Shown: positions 29,467-39,056 of the stretch, in pieces
How the letters are laid out: each line of letters begins with the position of its first letter
How positions within the stretch are numbered: position 1 is the stretch's first letter
From: VRUE01 sp963697915
GTDB taxonomy: Bacteria > Actinomycetota > Thermoleophilia > Solirubrobacterales > 70-9
Assembly: GCA_963697915.1 (NCBI GenBank)
Contig: OY969103.1
Location: 1,488,001 to 1,552,000 of the forward strand
Direction: 5' to 3'
DNA length: 64,000 bases
Notes under the pieces: model-generated
The model's database searches: none
The model's input: the letters and a program-made list of their open reading frames with translations, nothing else
Told to the model about the DNA's origin: nothing
Made by a program: the position numbers and the translations under genes

Positions 29467-29762
29467 GCGTCGAGTGGTACATCGTCCTCTCCAGCCTGCT
29501 CTTCGCCACCGGCGCGATGGGCATCCTGCTGCGCCGCAGCCCGGTCGTGATCCTGCTCTGCCTGGAGCTGATGCTGAACGCCGGCAACCTCGCCCTGATC
29601 GCCTTCAGCCGCATGGTCGGCAACGAGGAAGGGCAGATCTTCGCCCTGGTCGTGATGGTCGTCGCCGCCTGCGAGGTCGTGATCGGGCTCGGCCTGATCG
29701 TCGCCATCTTCCGTCGCCGGATACCGCTCGACGTCGATGAGCTGAGGACGCTGCGCGGATGA
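29463..29762 (+). CDS. nuoK: NADH-quinone oxidoreductase subunit K
   Basis: 99 residues, three transmembrane helices, usual length. Contains the membrane glutamates of the proton path in LLCLELMLNAGNLAL and AACEVVIGLGLIVAIFRR. GTG start overlaps nuoJ by 4 bases. Confidence 0.96.
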   Translation: MSVEWYIVLSSLLFATGAMGILLRRSPVVILLCLELMLNAGNLALIAFSRMVGNEEGQIFALVVMVVAACEVVIGLGLIVAIFRRRIPLDVDELRTLRG

Positions 29763-29778
29763 GCTCCGGGAGAACAGC

Positions 29779-31788
29779 GTGAGCGCTTCATCCTGGGCCT
29801 GGCTGGTCCTGCTCTTCCCCCTGCTCGGCTCGATCGTGATCGGGCTCGGCTACCGCGTGCTGCCGGCGCGCGCCGCCGGCGCGATCGGCACGCTGGCGAT
29901 CGCCCTCGCCTTCGCCTGCGGGATCGCCGCCCTCCTCAACCTGCTCGGCGACGACCCCGAGGCGCGCCACCACGCCTCCTCGCTCTGGGACTACGCCAGC
30001 GCCGGCGGCCTCGACGTCAAGCTCGGCATCTTCGTCGACCCGCTCTCGATCTTCATGGTCCTCGTCGTCACCGGGGTCTCGACCCTGATCCACCTCTACT
30101 CGTTCGGCTACATGCAGTCCGACGAGGGCTACCACCGCTTCTTCAGCTACCTCAACTTCTTCGTCTTCTCGATGCTGCTGCTGGTCCTCGCCGGCAACTT
30201 CGTCCTGCTGATCGTCGGCTGGGCCTTCGTCGGCTTCGCCTCCTACGCGCTGATCAGCTTCTGGTACCGGCGGACGACGGCGACCGGGGCCGGGATGAAG
30301 GCCTTCGTGATCAACGTCGTCGGTGACGTCGGGCTGGTCCTCGCCGCCTTCCTGATCTTCCAGCAGCTCGGCACCTTCGACTACGGCGTCGCCTTCGAGA
30401 AAGCGCCCGAGGTCTTCACCACCAACGAGTGGACGATCACCGCGATCTGCCTGCTGCTCCTGGTCGGCGCCTTCGCCAAGTCGGCGCAGCTGCCGCTCCA
30501 CACCTGGCTGCCCGACGCGATGGAGGGCCCGACCCCGGTCTCCTCGCTGATCCACGCGGCGACCATGGTCACCGCCGGCGTCTACCTGATCGCCCGCACC
30601 CACGTCTTCTTCGAGCTCGCCCCGACCGCCGCCGACATCGCCGCCTTCACCGGCCTCGCGACCCTGCTGGTCGCCGGCACGATCGCGCTGGTGATGACCG
30701 ACCTGAAGCGGGCGATCGCCTACTCGACGATGAGCCAGATCGGCTACATGGTGATGGGCGTCTCGATCGGCGCCTACAGCGCCGGCATGTTCCACCTGAT
30801 GACCCACGCCTTCTTCAAGGCGCTGCTCTTCATGGCCGCCGGCTCGATCATCGCCGCGATGGCCAACAACCAGAACATCGACAACATGTCGGGCTTCGGC
30901 AAGACGATGCGGTTCACCTCGATCGCCTTCCTCTGCGGCGCGCTCGCGCTCGCCGCCTTTCCCGGCACCTCCGGCTTCTTCTCCAAGGACGAGATCCTCG
31001 CCTACGCCGAGGCGCGCGGCGGCATGTACCTGATCTTCACCGTGCTCGGCTACGTCGGCGCGCTGATCACGGCCGTCTACGCCTTCCGGCTCGTCTTCCG
31101 GGTGCTCCCCGGCCGGCCCTGCAAGGAGGCGCAGGAGCTGATCGACACCGGCCACGTCGCCCACGAGACGCCGCGCAACCCGGCCACCGGTGAGGAAGAG
31201 GACACCGACGTCGGCTTCCCCGGCTCCGAGCATCACATCGCCGAGCAGTCCTGGCCGATGAAGGCGGCGATGGGCGTGCTCGCCTTCCTCGCCCTCTTCG
31301 GCGGCCTGGTCCAGATCCCCGGGGTCGTGCACGTGATCACCGACTTCCTCGAGCCGGTCTTCGAGGCCTCGGCGCTGGCCCACATCCACCCGACGGTCGG
31401 GGCGGAATGGCGCGGCCTCGGCATCGGCGCGCTGATCTCGCTCGGCGGGATCGGCCTCGCCTACCTGCTCTACGTCTCCCGCCCCGAGGTCCCCGGGGTC
31501 CTGCGCCAGCGCCTGCGCCCGCTCTACACCCTGTTCGTCAACAAGTGGTACTTCGACGAGGCGATCGACTTCCTCGTCGTCCGCCCGGCGCTGGCGATCG
31601 GCCGCTTCGCCGACCGCACCTTCGAGCGCTTCGTCGTCGACGGCCTGGTCAGCGGCACGGCCGAGACGGTGCGCGGCGCCGGCGGCATCGTCCGCCTCGT
31701 GCAGAGCGGCTTCGTGCGCAGCTACGCCCTCTTCCTGATCGCCGGCTTCGCCGGGCTCGCCCTCTACTTCCTGCTCTCGTCCTCATGA
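29779..31788 (+). CDS. nuoL: NADH-quinone oxidoreductase subunit L
   Basis: 669 residues, antiporter-like subunit at the distal end of the membrane arm, with the long C-terminal lateral helix. Proton-path residues visible in FAKSAQLPLHTWLPDAMEGPTPVSSLIHAATMVTAGVYL and MTDLKRAIAYSTMSQIGYM. GTG start 16 bases after nuoK is the largest gap in the operon. Confidence 0.97.
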   Translation: MSASSWAWLVLLFPLLGSIVIGLGYRVLPARAAGAIGTLAIALAFACGIAALLNLLGDDPEARHHASSLWDYASAGGLDVKLGIFVDPLSIFMVLVVTGVSTLIHLYSFGYMQSDEGYHRFFSYLNFFVFSMLLLVLAGNFVLLIVGWAFVGFASYALISFWYRRTTATGAGMKAFVINVVGDVGLVLAAFLIFQQLGTFDYGVAFEKAPEVFTTNEWTITAICLLLLVGAFAKSAQLPLHTWLPDAMEGPTPVSSLIHAATMVTAGVYLIARTHVFFELAPTAADIAAFTGLATLLVAGTIALVMTDLKRAIAYSTMSQIGYMVMGVSIGAYSAGMFHLMTHAFFKALLFMAAGSIIAAMANNQNIDNMSGFGKTMRFTSIAFLCGALALAAFPGTSGFFSKDEILAYAEARGGMYLIFTVLGYVGALITAVYAFRLVFRVLPGRPCKEAQELIDTGHVAHETPRNPATGEEEDTDVGFPGSEHHIAEQSWPMKAAMGVLAFLALFGGLVQIPGVVHVITDFLEPVFEASALAHIHPTVGAEWRGLGIGALISLGGIGLAYLLYVSRPEVPGVLRQRLRPLYTLFVNKWYFDEAIDFLVVRPALAIGRFADRTFERFVVDGLVSGTAETVRGAGGIVRLVQSGFVRSYALFLIAGFAGLALYFLLSSS

Positions 31789-33305
31789 CCAACTCACTGC
31801 TCTGGACCCCGCTCGTCTTCGGCCTCGTCGGCCTCTTCCTGCCCGCCCGCGCGGTCGGCTGGTGGGCGACGCTGGGCACGCTCGTCACCCTCGGCCTCTC
31901 GGTCGCGCTGCTCGCCGGCTTCGACTCCGGCGCCGCCGGCCTGCAGAACACGGTCGAGACCGAGTGGATCCCCGGGCTCGGGGTCGAGTACAGCCTCGGC
32001 GTCGACGGCCTCAACGTCTTCCTGATTCTGCTGACGACCGTGCTCTGGGTGGCGGGCACCGCCTTCGCCGCCTTCCGCGAGCAGGAGCGCCCGCAGCTCT
32101 TCTTCCTGATGATGCTGCTCGCCCAGACCGCGACCCTGGGCGCCTTCCTCGCCCAGGACCTGCTGCTCTTCGTCCTCTTCTTCGACCTGATGCTGGTGCC
32201 GTTCTACTTCCTCTTCGGCGCCTGGGGCAGCGATCGCGAGGACGGCCCGACCGCGGCCGCGGCGACTCTGAAGATGATCGTCTACACCCTGGTCGGCTCG
32301 CTGCTGATGCTGGTCGCGGCGATCGCCACCGCGATCATCGCCGCCGACGGCGGCCAGATCAGCTTCTCGATCGCGGAGCTGGCGCAGGACCCGATCGGCG
32401 AGGGCAGCCAGCGCTGGATCTTCTGGTTCTTCGCCGCTGCCTTCCTGGTCAAGATGCCGGCCTTCCTCCTGCACGGCTGGATGCCCGACGCCTACCGCGC
32501 CGCCCCGCTGCCGGTGCTGGCTGTCTTCTCCGGCGTGCTCGCCAAGGTCGGCGCCTACGGCTTCCTGCGCGTCGTCCTGCCGCTCTTCCCCGACGCCACG
32601 GTCGAGTTCCAGGAGGTCGTCCTGGTGATCGCCCTGGCCTCGATCCTCTACGGCTCGGTGATGGCCTTCACCCAGACCAACATACGGCTGGTCGCCGGCT
32701 ACTCCTCGGTCGCCCAGCTCGGCTTCATCACCGCCGGCATCTTCGCCCTGCGGGCCGATGGCTCCGACGGCGCCGTCCTGCAGATGGTCAACCACGGGCT
32801 CGTCGTCGCGCCGCTGATCGTGATCATCGCGCTCCTCGCCGAGCGCTCCGGCACCGAGGACCTGCGCGAGATGGGCGGGATGGCGATGCGCGCCCCGGTC
32901 CTGGCGGCGCTCTTCCTGATCGTCACCCTGGCGACCCTGGCGATGCCCGGGTCGGCCAACTTCATCGGCGAGTTCTACATCCTCAACGGCCTCTTCCAGG
33001 AGAAGATCGTCTTCGCCATCGTCGCCACCGCCGGCATCGCGATGGCCGCCTTCTACGCCCTGCGCCTCTACCAGCGGACGATGCACAACCGTAGTCCGGA
33101 GGGGCTCGAGTCGCGTGAGATCGGGTTCCGCGACGGCCTCGTCCTGGTGCCGCTGGTGCTCTGCATCGTCGGCCTCGCCCTCTACCCGCAGCTGGTCCTA
33201 AAGCGCACTGACCGCTCGGTGCAGGCGGCGGTCGCGGCGGTGCAGGAGCAGCCGGTGAGGGCGACGCTCGCCAGCGGCAGCGGTAAGGAGGAGGACGAGC
33301 GATGA
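31785..33305 (+). CDS. nuoM: NADH-quinone oxidoreductase subunit M
   Basis: 506 residues, antiporter-like subunit. Contains the transmembrane Lys segment FLVKMPAFLLHGWMPDAYRAAP and NIRLVAGYSSVAQLGFI. ATG 31785 overlaps nuoL by 4 bases and nuoN begins within its stop. Confidence 0.97.
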   Translation: MTNSLLWTPLVFGLVGLFLPARAVGWWATLGTLVTLGLSVALLAGFDSGAAGLQNTVETEWIPGLGVEYSLGVDGLNVFLILLTTVLWVAGTAFAAFREQERPQLFFLMMLLAQTATLGAFLAQDLLLFVLFFDLMLVPFYFLFGAWGSDREDGPTAAAATLKMIVYTLVGSLLMLVAAIATAIIAADGGQISFSIAELAQDPIGEGSQRWIFWFFAAAFLVKMPAFLLHGWMPDAYRAAPLPVLAVFSGVLAKVGAYGFLRVVLPLFPDATVEFQEVVLVIALASILYGSVMAFTQTNIRLVAGYSSVAQLGFITAGIFALRADGSDGAVLQMVNHGLVVAPLIVIIALLAERSGTEDLREMGGMAMRAPVLAALFLIVTLATLAMPGSANFIGEFYILNGLFQEKIVFAIVATAGIAMAAFYALRLYQRTMHNRSPEGLESREIGFRDGLVLVPLVLCIVGLALYPQLVLKRTDRSVQAAVAAVQEQPVRATLASGSGKEEDER

Positions 33306-34810
33306 GCTTCGTCGCGCCGGACATGGACTACGGGGCGCTGGCCCCGATCATCGCCCTCACCGCCGGTCTCTGCATCGTCCTGGTCAGCGCCGTGATCCGG
33401 CCACTGCGGCACAGCGCCCCGCTGCTGACGACGATCGTGCTGGGGACCGCCGCCGGCCTCTTGATCGGCGAGTGGGGGCAGGCGACCGACCTGGTCAGCG
33501 GCGCCCTGCGGCTCGACGACCTGGCGATCGTGATCTCGCTGATCGCGATCGGCGCCGCCCTCTTCGCCGTCCTGCTCTCGATCCGCGAGCCGGCAGTCGC
33601 CCAGGCCGGCTCGGGCGAGTACCACGCGCTCTTGCTCGGCTCGGTGCTGGGCATGGTGCTGCTCGCCCAGGCGACGAACCTGGTCACCTTCTTCATCGCG
33701 ATCGAGACCCTCTCGATCCCGCTCTACGTCCTCTGCGCGACCAACATGCGCGGCGAGCGCTCACTCGAGTCGGGGCTCAAGTACCTGATCGTCGGCTCGC
33801 TCGGCTCGGCGACGCTGCTCTACGGCATGGCCTTCCTCTACGGCGGCTCCGGCTCGACCGAGTTCGCCGGGATCGCGGAAGGGATCGAGTCGGCCGGCCT
33901 GACCAGCGACCCGCTCGTCCTGATCGGCATCGCCCTGGTCGCGGTCGGGCTCGCCTTCAAGGCCTCGATCGCTCCCTTCCACCAGTGGACGCCCGACGTC
34001 TACCAGGGAGCGCCGACCCCGGTCACCGCCTTCATGGCGGTGGCGACCAAGGCGGCGGCCTTCGCCGTCTTCGTCCGCTTCTTCGACGTCGCCTTGGCGC
34101 CCCAGGTCGACGAGTGGCAGCCGGCACTCGCCGTCCTCGCCGCGGTCTCGATCGTGATCGGCAACGTCGGCGCCCTCGGCCAGAGCTCGCTGAAGCGGCT
34201 GCTCGGATACTCGGGCGTCGCCCAGGCCGGCTACATCCTCGGCGGCCTGGTCGTCGCCAGCGAGGCCGGCGTCAACGCGCTCGTCTTCTACCTCGCCGGC
34301 TACCTCTTCATGAACATGGCCGCCTTCGCCGTCGTCGTCGCCCGCGAGCGCGAAACCCCGTTCGGCGACGACATCCGCGCGATGCGCGGGCTCGGTCGCG
34401 AGCGGCCGCTGCTCGCCTGGCCGCTGACGATCTCGATGCTGGCCCTGGCCGGCCTGCCGGCGACGGTCGGCTTCATCGGCAAGCTCTACCTGATCGAGGC
34501 CCTGGTCGAAGGCGACTACACCTGGCTCGCGGTCTTCATCGCGGTCGGCACGATGATCTCGCTCGCCTACTACCTGCGGGTGGTGGCGGCGATGTGGATG
34601 CGGCCCGAAGGCCAGGTCGGCGCCGCTCCGGCGATCGCCGGGGCCGGGCCCGAGGCCGACCCGATCGACCCGCTCGCCTACCGGCGCCTGTACCTCGTCG
34701 CGCCCGCCCTGCTGGCCGCCGCGGCGACGATCTTCTTCGGCGTCATCCCGCAGCCGCTGGTCGAGCTGGCAGAGCACGCCGGCTCCGCGTTATTCTCCTC
34801 GCTGGGATGA
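33302..34810 (+). CDS. nuoN: NADH-quinone oxidoreductase subunit N
   Basis: 502 residues, third antiporter-like subunit. FKASIAPFHQWTPDVYQGAPTPVTAFM and SSLKRLLGYSGVAQAGYIL are diagnostic. ATG 33302. Its stop overlaps the ATG of the following acyl-CoA synthetase (ATGA), an unusual end for a nuo operon. Confidence 0.97.
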   Translation: MSFVAPDMDYGALAPIIALTAGLCIVLVSAVIRPLRHSAPLLTTIVLGTAAGLLIGEWGQATDLVSGALRLDDLAIVISLIAIGAALFAVLLSIREPAVAQAGSGEYHALLLGSVLGMVLLAQATNLVTFFIAIETLSIPLYVLCATNMRGERSLESGLKYLIVGSLGSATLLYGMAFLYGGSGSTEFAGIAEGIESAGLTSDPLVLIGIALVAVGLAFKASIAPFHQWTPDVYQGAPTPVTAFMAVATKAAAFAVFVRFFDVALAPQVDEWQPALAVLAAVSIVIGNVGALGQSSLKRLLGYSGVAQAGYILGGLVVASEAGVNALVFYLAGYLFMNMAAFAVVVARERETPFGDDIRAMRGLGRERPLLAWPLTISMLALAGLPATVGFIGKLYLIEALVEGDYTWLAVFIAVGTMISLAYYLRVVAAMWMRPEGQVGAAPAIAGAGPEADPIDPLAYRRLYLVAPALLAAAATIFFGVIPQPLVELAEHAGSALFSSLG

Positions 34811-36564
34811 GCGGGGAGAACCAGGCGCTTGCGGCCTCGACGATGTGCGAGGCCTTCCAGCTGACGGCCGCCGAGTGGGCGGACGCCCCCGCGCTGCGGC
34901 TCAAAGACAGCGACTACGAGGCGAGCTTCGCCGAGTACGCGGCGACGGTGAAGCGGCGCGCGGCGGCGCTCGCGTGGCTGGGAATCGGCCGCGGCGACAC
35001 GGTCGGCTTCATGCTCACCAACCGCCCCGACTTCTTCCTCACCGACACCGCCGCGATGCACCTCGGCGCGACCACCTTCTCCCTCTACAACACCTCTTCG
35101 CCGGAGCAGATCGAGTACGTCGTCGCCGACGCCGCCAACAAGGTCCTGGTCACCGAGCAGGCGTTTCTCGACCGGGTGCTGGAGGTGCGCGACCGGGTGC
35201 CGACCCTCGAGCACGTGGTCGTCATCGACGGTGTCGCCCCGGAAAGCACGATCTCGCTCGAAGAGCTGGAAACGGGAGGCGACCCGGACTTCGACTTCGA
35301 GGCCGCCTGGCGCGCGGTCGAGCCCGAGGACGTGCTCTGCCTGATCTACACCTCGGGCACGACCGGGCCGCCCAAGGGCGTGCAGCTGACCCACAGCAAC
35401 ATGATCGCCGAGTGGCGCGCCTGCCACGAGGTCTTCCCGGGCACGAGCGGCGGCCGCAGCATCTCCTTCCTGCCCAGCGCCCACATCGCCGACCGCTGGG
35501 CCCAGCTCTACGGCCAGATGATGTACGCGACCTGCATCCACTGCTGCCCCGACCCGAAAGAGATGGTCGTCTACTCGATTGCGGTCAAGCCGACGCTCTG
35601 GGGCGGCGTGCCGCGCATCTTCGAGAAACTGAAGGGCGTCCTCGACGCCGGCATGGCCGGCGAGCAGGACGAGGAGAAACGCAAAGCGACCGAGTGGGCG
35701 ATGGGGATCGGCCGGCGCTGGGTCGAGGCCTACCAGAACGGCGACATCCCGGCCGAGCTGCAGGCCGAATGGGACCAGGCCGACCAGCTCGTCTTCTCGA
35801 AAATCCGCGCCATGCTGGGCCTCGACGAGGTCGAATGGTTCGCGGTCGGCGCGGCCCCGACGCCGCCCGAGGTGCTCGAGTTCTTCCTCGCCATCGGGGT
35901 CGAGATCTGCGAGGTCTGGGGCATGTCCGAGACCTGCGCGGTGGCGACGCTGAACCCGCCGGGGGCGGTCAAGGTCGGCACGGTCGGCAAACCGGTGCCG
36001 GGCGTCGAGGTCAAGCTCGGCGACGACGGCGAGGTCATGGTGCGCGGCCCGATCGTGATGAAGGGCTACCGCAACATGCCCGAGAAGACCGCCGAGGCCT
36101 TCGACGCGGACGGCTGGCTGCTGACCGGCGACATCGGCGAGTTCGACGACGACGGCTACCTGACGATCGTCGACCGCAAGAAGGAGCTGATCATCAACGC
36201 GGCGGGCAAGAACATGTCGCCGGCCAACATCGAGTCCAAAGTCAAGGCCGCCTCCTCGCTGGTCGCCCAAGCGGTGGCGATCGGCGACCGGCGTCCCTAC
36301 AACGTGGCGCTGATCGTCCTCGATCCGGAAACGCTCGCCGCGCGCGGCGCCAACCACGGCGACGACGACGTGGTGTCGGAGATCGAGAAGGCCGTGGCCG
36401 AGGCCAACGAGCGCCTCTCGCGGGTCGAGCAGATCAAGCGCTACAAGATCCTCGATGGCGAGTGGGAGCCGGGCGGCGAGGAGCTGACCCCGACCCAGAA
36501 GCTCAAACGCAAGCCGATCTCCGAGAAGTACGCCGTCGAGATCGACGCCCTTTACACCGAGTAA
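34807..36564 (+). CDS. AMP-dependent long-chain acyl-CoA synthetase
   Basis: 585 residues of the ANL superfamily. ATP-binding P-loop YTSGTTGPPKGVQLTHSN (near residue 180), A5-like WGMSETCAV, adenylate-binding TGDIGEFDDDGYLTIVDRKKELI, and the C-terminal catalytic lysine region near TPTQKLKRKPISEKY. Activates fatty acids to acyl-CoA. It overlaps nuoN by 4 bases, so it is translated with complex I, which would couple fatty-acid activation to respiration. Whether the two are functionally linked is inference. Confidence 0.92.
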   Translation: MSGENQALAASTMCEAFQLTAAEWADAPALRLKDSDYEASFAEYAATVKRRAAALAWLGIGRGDTVGFMLTNRPDFFLTDTAAMHLGATTFSLYNTSSPEQIEYVVADAANKVLVTEQAFLDRVLEVRDRVPTLEHVVVIDGVAPESTISLEELETGGDPDFDFEAAWRAVEPEDVLCLIYTSGTTGPPKGVQLTHSNMIAEWRACHEVFPGTSGGRSISFLPSAHIADRWAQLYGQMMYATCIHCCPDPKEMVVYSIAVKPTLWGGVPRIFEKLKGVLDAGMAGEQDEEKRKATEWAMGIGRRWVEAYQNGDIPAELQAEWDQADQLVFSKIRAMLGLDEVEWFAVGAAPTPPEVLEFFLAIGVEICEVWGMSETCAVATLNPPGAVKVGTVGKPVPGVEVKLGDDGEVMVRGPIVMKGYRNMPEKTAEAFDADGWLLTGDIGEFDDDGYLTIVDRKKELIINAAGKNMSPANIESKVKAASSLVAQAVAIGDRRPYNVALIVLDPETLAARGANHGDDDVVSEIEKAVAEANERLSRVEQIKRYKILDGEWEPGGEELTPTQKLKRKPISEKYAVEIDALYTE

Positions 36565-36599
36565 CGCTCGCTCATCGGTGACCTGAAAGGGTCCCCTGA

Positions 36600-37523
36600 G
36601 TGGGCGTACTTCTCATAGTTCTGGCGATCATCGGCTCGGTCGCGGTCGGGGTGACGGCGGAGCGGCGGCGGCCGCGGGCGGCGGCGCTCGCCGCCAGGCG
36701 GGCGCTGACGCTGATGCTCTACGGCCTCGTCCCGCCGGTGATCTTCTTCAACCTGGCCGCCACCGAGGTCGACGTCGAACACGGCGTCGGCCTGCTCCTC
36801 GGCCTGGTCGCGATGGCGCTCGCCGCGACCCTGGTCTGGTGGGTGGCGACCCGCGTCCTGCGCCTCGCCCGCCACAGCACCGGCGCGGTCATCTCGGCCG
36901 TCCTCTGCGTCAACAGCGGCTACCTCGGCTACCCACTGATCGTGACCACCCTGGGCCGCGACGAGCTCTCCACCGCGGTCCTCTACGACATCGCCGTCAG
37001 CGGACCTTCGCTGCTGCTCGGCGCCTTCGCCGTCGGCGCCGCCTTCGGCACCAAGGCCGGCGAAACGCCGCGCGACCGGGTCCGCGCCTTCTTCACCCGC
37101 AACCCGCCGCTCTACGCGGCGATAGCCGGCCTGCTCGCCCCCGACGCGCTCGCCCCGACCGTCCTCGTCGACGCCTCGCAGGTGCTGCTGGTCGCGATCC
37201 TGCCGATCGGGTTCTTCGCCGTCGGCGCCACCCTGGCCGAGAACGCCGAACACGGCGAGCTGCCGATGCCACCGCCGCTGACCCGGCCGGTCGGGCTGGT
37301 GATCTTCGGCCGGCTGCTCCTCGTGCCGCTCCTGCTCCTGTTCCTGGCGACGCCGCTGATCGACCTGCCCGCCCCCTACCTGATGCAGGCGGCGATGCCG
37401 AGCGGCCTCAACTCGATGGTCGTCGCCCACGCCTACGGCCTCGACATGGAGATCACCGCCGAGGCGGTCACCTGGACGACCGGCATCGTCATCGCCGCCG
37501 CCCTCGGCTCGCTGCTGCTCTAG
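36600..37523 (+). CDS. AEC (auxin efflux carrier) family transporter
   Basis: 307 residues with about ten hydrophobic segments. Matches the Mem_trans (PF03547) layout: LMLYGLVPPVIFFNLA in the first half, VNSGYLGYPL in the middle, and a C-terminal PSGLNSMVVAHAYGLD segment. Substrate unknown; bacterial members move organic acids or amino acids. Start GTG 36600, 35 bases after the acyl-CoA synthetase, possibly same transcript. Confidence 0.9.
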   Translation: MGVLLIVLAIIGSVAVGVTAERRRPRAAALAARRALTLMLYGLVPPVIFFNLAATEVDVEHGVGLLLGLVAMALAATLVWWVATRVLRLARHSTGAVISAVLCVNSGYLGYPLIVTTLGRDELSTAVLYDIAVSGPSLLLGAFAVGAAFGTKAGETPRDRVRAFFTRNPPLYAAIAGLLAPDALAPTVLVDASQVLLVAILPIGFFAVGATLAENAEHGELPMPPPLTRPVGLVIFGRLLLVPLLLLFLATPLIDLPAPYLMQAAMPSGLNSMVVAHAYGLDMEITAEAVTWTTGIVIAAALGSLLL

Positions 37524-37527
37524 CCCG

Positions 37528-37572
37528 CGAAACCTCGATATTCCGCGCATGAGGCGTAAAAATGAGGTTTCG
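37528..37572 (+). repeat. Inverted repeat overlapping the VOC gene start
   Basis: CGAAACCTC (37528-37536) and GAGGTTTCG (37564-37572) are perfect 9-bp arms around a 27-base loop. The right arm contains the likely ribosome site (GAGG) and the first base of the GTG start, so the hairpin could mask translation or act as a terminator for the upstream gene. Confidence 0.45.
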
Positions 37573-37922
37573 TGCTCCATCACGTCTCGATCGAGGTCGA
37601 CCCGGCGCAGGTTGAGGACTGCGTCGCCTGCTTGGAGCTGCTCGGCTTCACGCAGGTGCCGGCGCCGGAGGCGCTGGGGCCGTACTTCACCTGGGTCGAG
37701 CGGCAGGGGACCCAGATCCACTTGATCCACACCGAGGTCGCGACCGTGCCCCAGCTCGGCCACGCGGCGGTCGTCGTCGCCGACTTCGAGGCCACCTTCG
37801 CGGCGCTCGAGCGCGCCGGCCACGAACCGGAGCGCCACCGCGAGCTGTGGGGCGAGCCGCGCGCCTTCGTCACCATCCCCGGTGGGCACCGGGTCGAGTT
37901 CATGGCGGCGCCGCCCGGGTAG
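37572..37922 (+). CDS. VOC (glyoxalase/bleomycin-resistance) family protein
   Basis: 116 residues with two beta-alpha-beta-beta-beta halves: LHHVSIEVDPAQVEDCVACLELLGF and HAAVVVADFEATFAALERAGHEPE, ending PGGHRVEFMAAPPG. Metal-site candidates are the N-terminal His (HHVSIEV) and the terminal Glu (VEFM). Reaction unknown. Confidence 0.87.
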   Translation: MLHHVSIEVDPAQVEDCVACLELLGFTQVPAPEALGPYFTWVERQGTQIHLIHTEVATVPQLGHAAVVVADFEATFAALERAGHEPERHRELWGEPRAFVTIPGGHRVEFMAAPPG

Positions 37923-37993
37923 TTCCGAGGAAGCTGCGAGAAAGCGGGCGCCCTTTGGGCGTCTGCCCGATCTGGGAAATTGCCGAGCACCCA

Positions 37994-39022
37994 ATGGCCT
38001 TCGAAGCAAAAGTCCTCGCCGATTCGCGCTCACCCGCGGGCTACCGGCTGACCACGCTCGAGGCCACCTTCCCGCGCTTCGTCCTCGCCGAGTTCAACAC
38101 CCACCGGGTCTTCTCGCGCAACTCGGCCAGCTCGCGGGCGATCCCGATCGTCAAACAGCTGCGCCGCGTGCTCGACGACCCCTACGTGCCGATCGAGTTC
38201 GGCGCCAACCAGCCGGGGATGCAGGCCGGCGCGCCGTTGACCGGGGCGAAGCTGGACGCCGCCGAGCGCGAGTGGCTGGCCGCCCGCGACGACGCCGTGC
38301 GCCGCGTCCTCGGGCTGGTCGCCGACCGCGACGAGATCGCCGCCGAGGAGGACCTCTCCGCGGCGCTGGGCCAGGTCGAGGAGGCGATCCGCAACAAGGC
38401 CCAGCCAGAGGGCTGGCTGAACGTCCACAAGCAGGTCGCCAACCGGCTGCTGGAGCCGTTCATGTGGCACACCGTGATCGTCACCGCGACCGAGTGGGAC
38501 AACTTCTGGAACCTGCGCTGCCACCCCGACGCGCAGCCCGAGATCCGGCTCGTCGCCGAGCTGATGCGGACCGCGGTCGAGGCCTCAGAGCCGGCCCAGG
38601 TCGCGCCCGGCGAGTGGCACCTGCCGCTGATCCGGCCCGAGGATCGCGAGGAAGGAAGGTCGACCGAGGACCTGCTCAAGGTCTCGGTCGGGCGCTGCGC
38701 GCGAGTCAGCTACCTGACCCACGCCGGTGTGCGCGACCTCGACGCCGACATCGAGCTCTACGAGCGCCTGATCTCGAGCGGCCACATGTCACCGCTCGAG
38801 CACCCGGCGCGGCCGCTCAGCGCGGCGGAGCTGGAGGCGGGGGAGTGGAGTGGGAACTTCCGGGGGTGGAAGGGTTATCGGAAGCTGGTGCCGGACGAGG
38901 GTAATCCGTTGGGAAAAGCCGGGACCCCGACAGGGGTTCCACTTAACGTCGTGGCGGGGGAGCAGTCCCGGCAGGGGCTCCACTTAACTTTTTCCGAAGA
39001 CAGTGTCCAGGCTGTCCGCTGA
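37994..39022 (+). CDS. thyX: FAD-dependent thymidylate synthase (ThyX family)
   Basis: 342 residues. Converts dUMP to dTMP using FAD and methylene-tetrahydrofolate. The ThyX motif appears as FNTHRVFSRNSASSRAIP rather than the classical RHRxxSxxxxSxR, the form of the longer ThyX subfamily as I recall it. Conserved stretches LEPFMWHTVIVTATEWDNFWNLR and SGHMSPLEHPARP follow. The domain should end near GNFRGWKGYRKLVPDE; the last ~40 residues are encoded by repetitive, hairpin-forming DNA and look like read-through extension. ATG 37994 chosen because upstream residues are low-quality. Confidence 0.85.
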   Translation: MAFEAKVLADSRSPAGYRLTTLEATFPRFVLAEFNTHRVFSRNSASSRAIPIVKQLRRVLDDPYVPIEFGANQPGMQAGAPLTGAKLDAAEREWLAARDDAVRRVLGLVADRDEIAAEEDLSAALGQVEEAIRNKAQPEGWLNVHKQVANRLLEPFMWHTVIVTATEWDNFWNLRCHPDAQPEIRLVAELMRTAVEASEPAQVAPGEWHLPLIRPEDREEGRSTEDLLKVSVGRCARVSYLTHAGVRDLDADIELYERLISSGHMSPLEHPARPLSAAELEAGEWSGNFRGWKGYRKLVPDEGNPLGKAGTPTGVPLNVVAGEQSRQGLHLTFSEDSVQAVR

Positions 39023-39040
39023 AGTAGCAGCGGAAAAAGT
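38925..39040 (+). repeat. Short direct repeats and inverted repeat at the thyX 3' end
   Basis: Two related units, ACAGGGGTTCCACTTAAC and GCAGGGGCTCCACTTAAC, lie about 40 bases apart. They are followed by an inverted repeat ACTTTTTCCG (38987-38996) with CGGAAAAAGT (39031-39040). The unit lies across the ThyX stop codon and may act as terminator or be a small mobile repeat. Confidence 0.5.
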
Positions 39041-39056
39041 ACAAGACGTTCCGCCC

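Noticed and set aside
29788..31389. Minus-strand open frame opposite nuoL
   Set aside because: Strongly charged, no hydrophobic or domain pattern; nuoL is certain.
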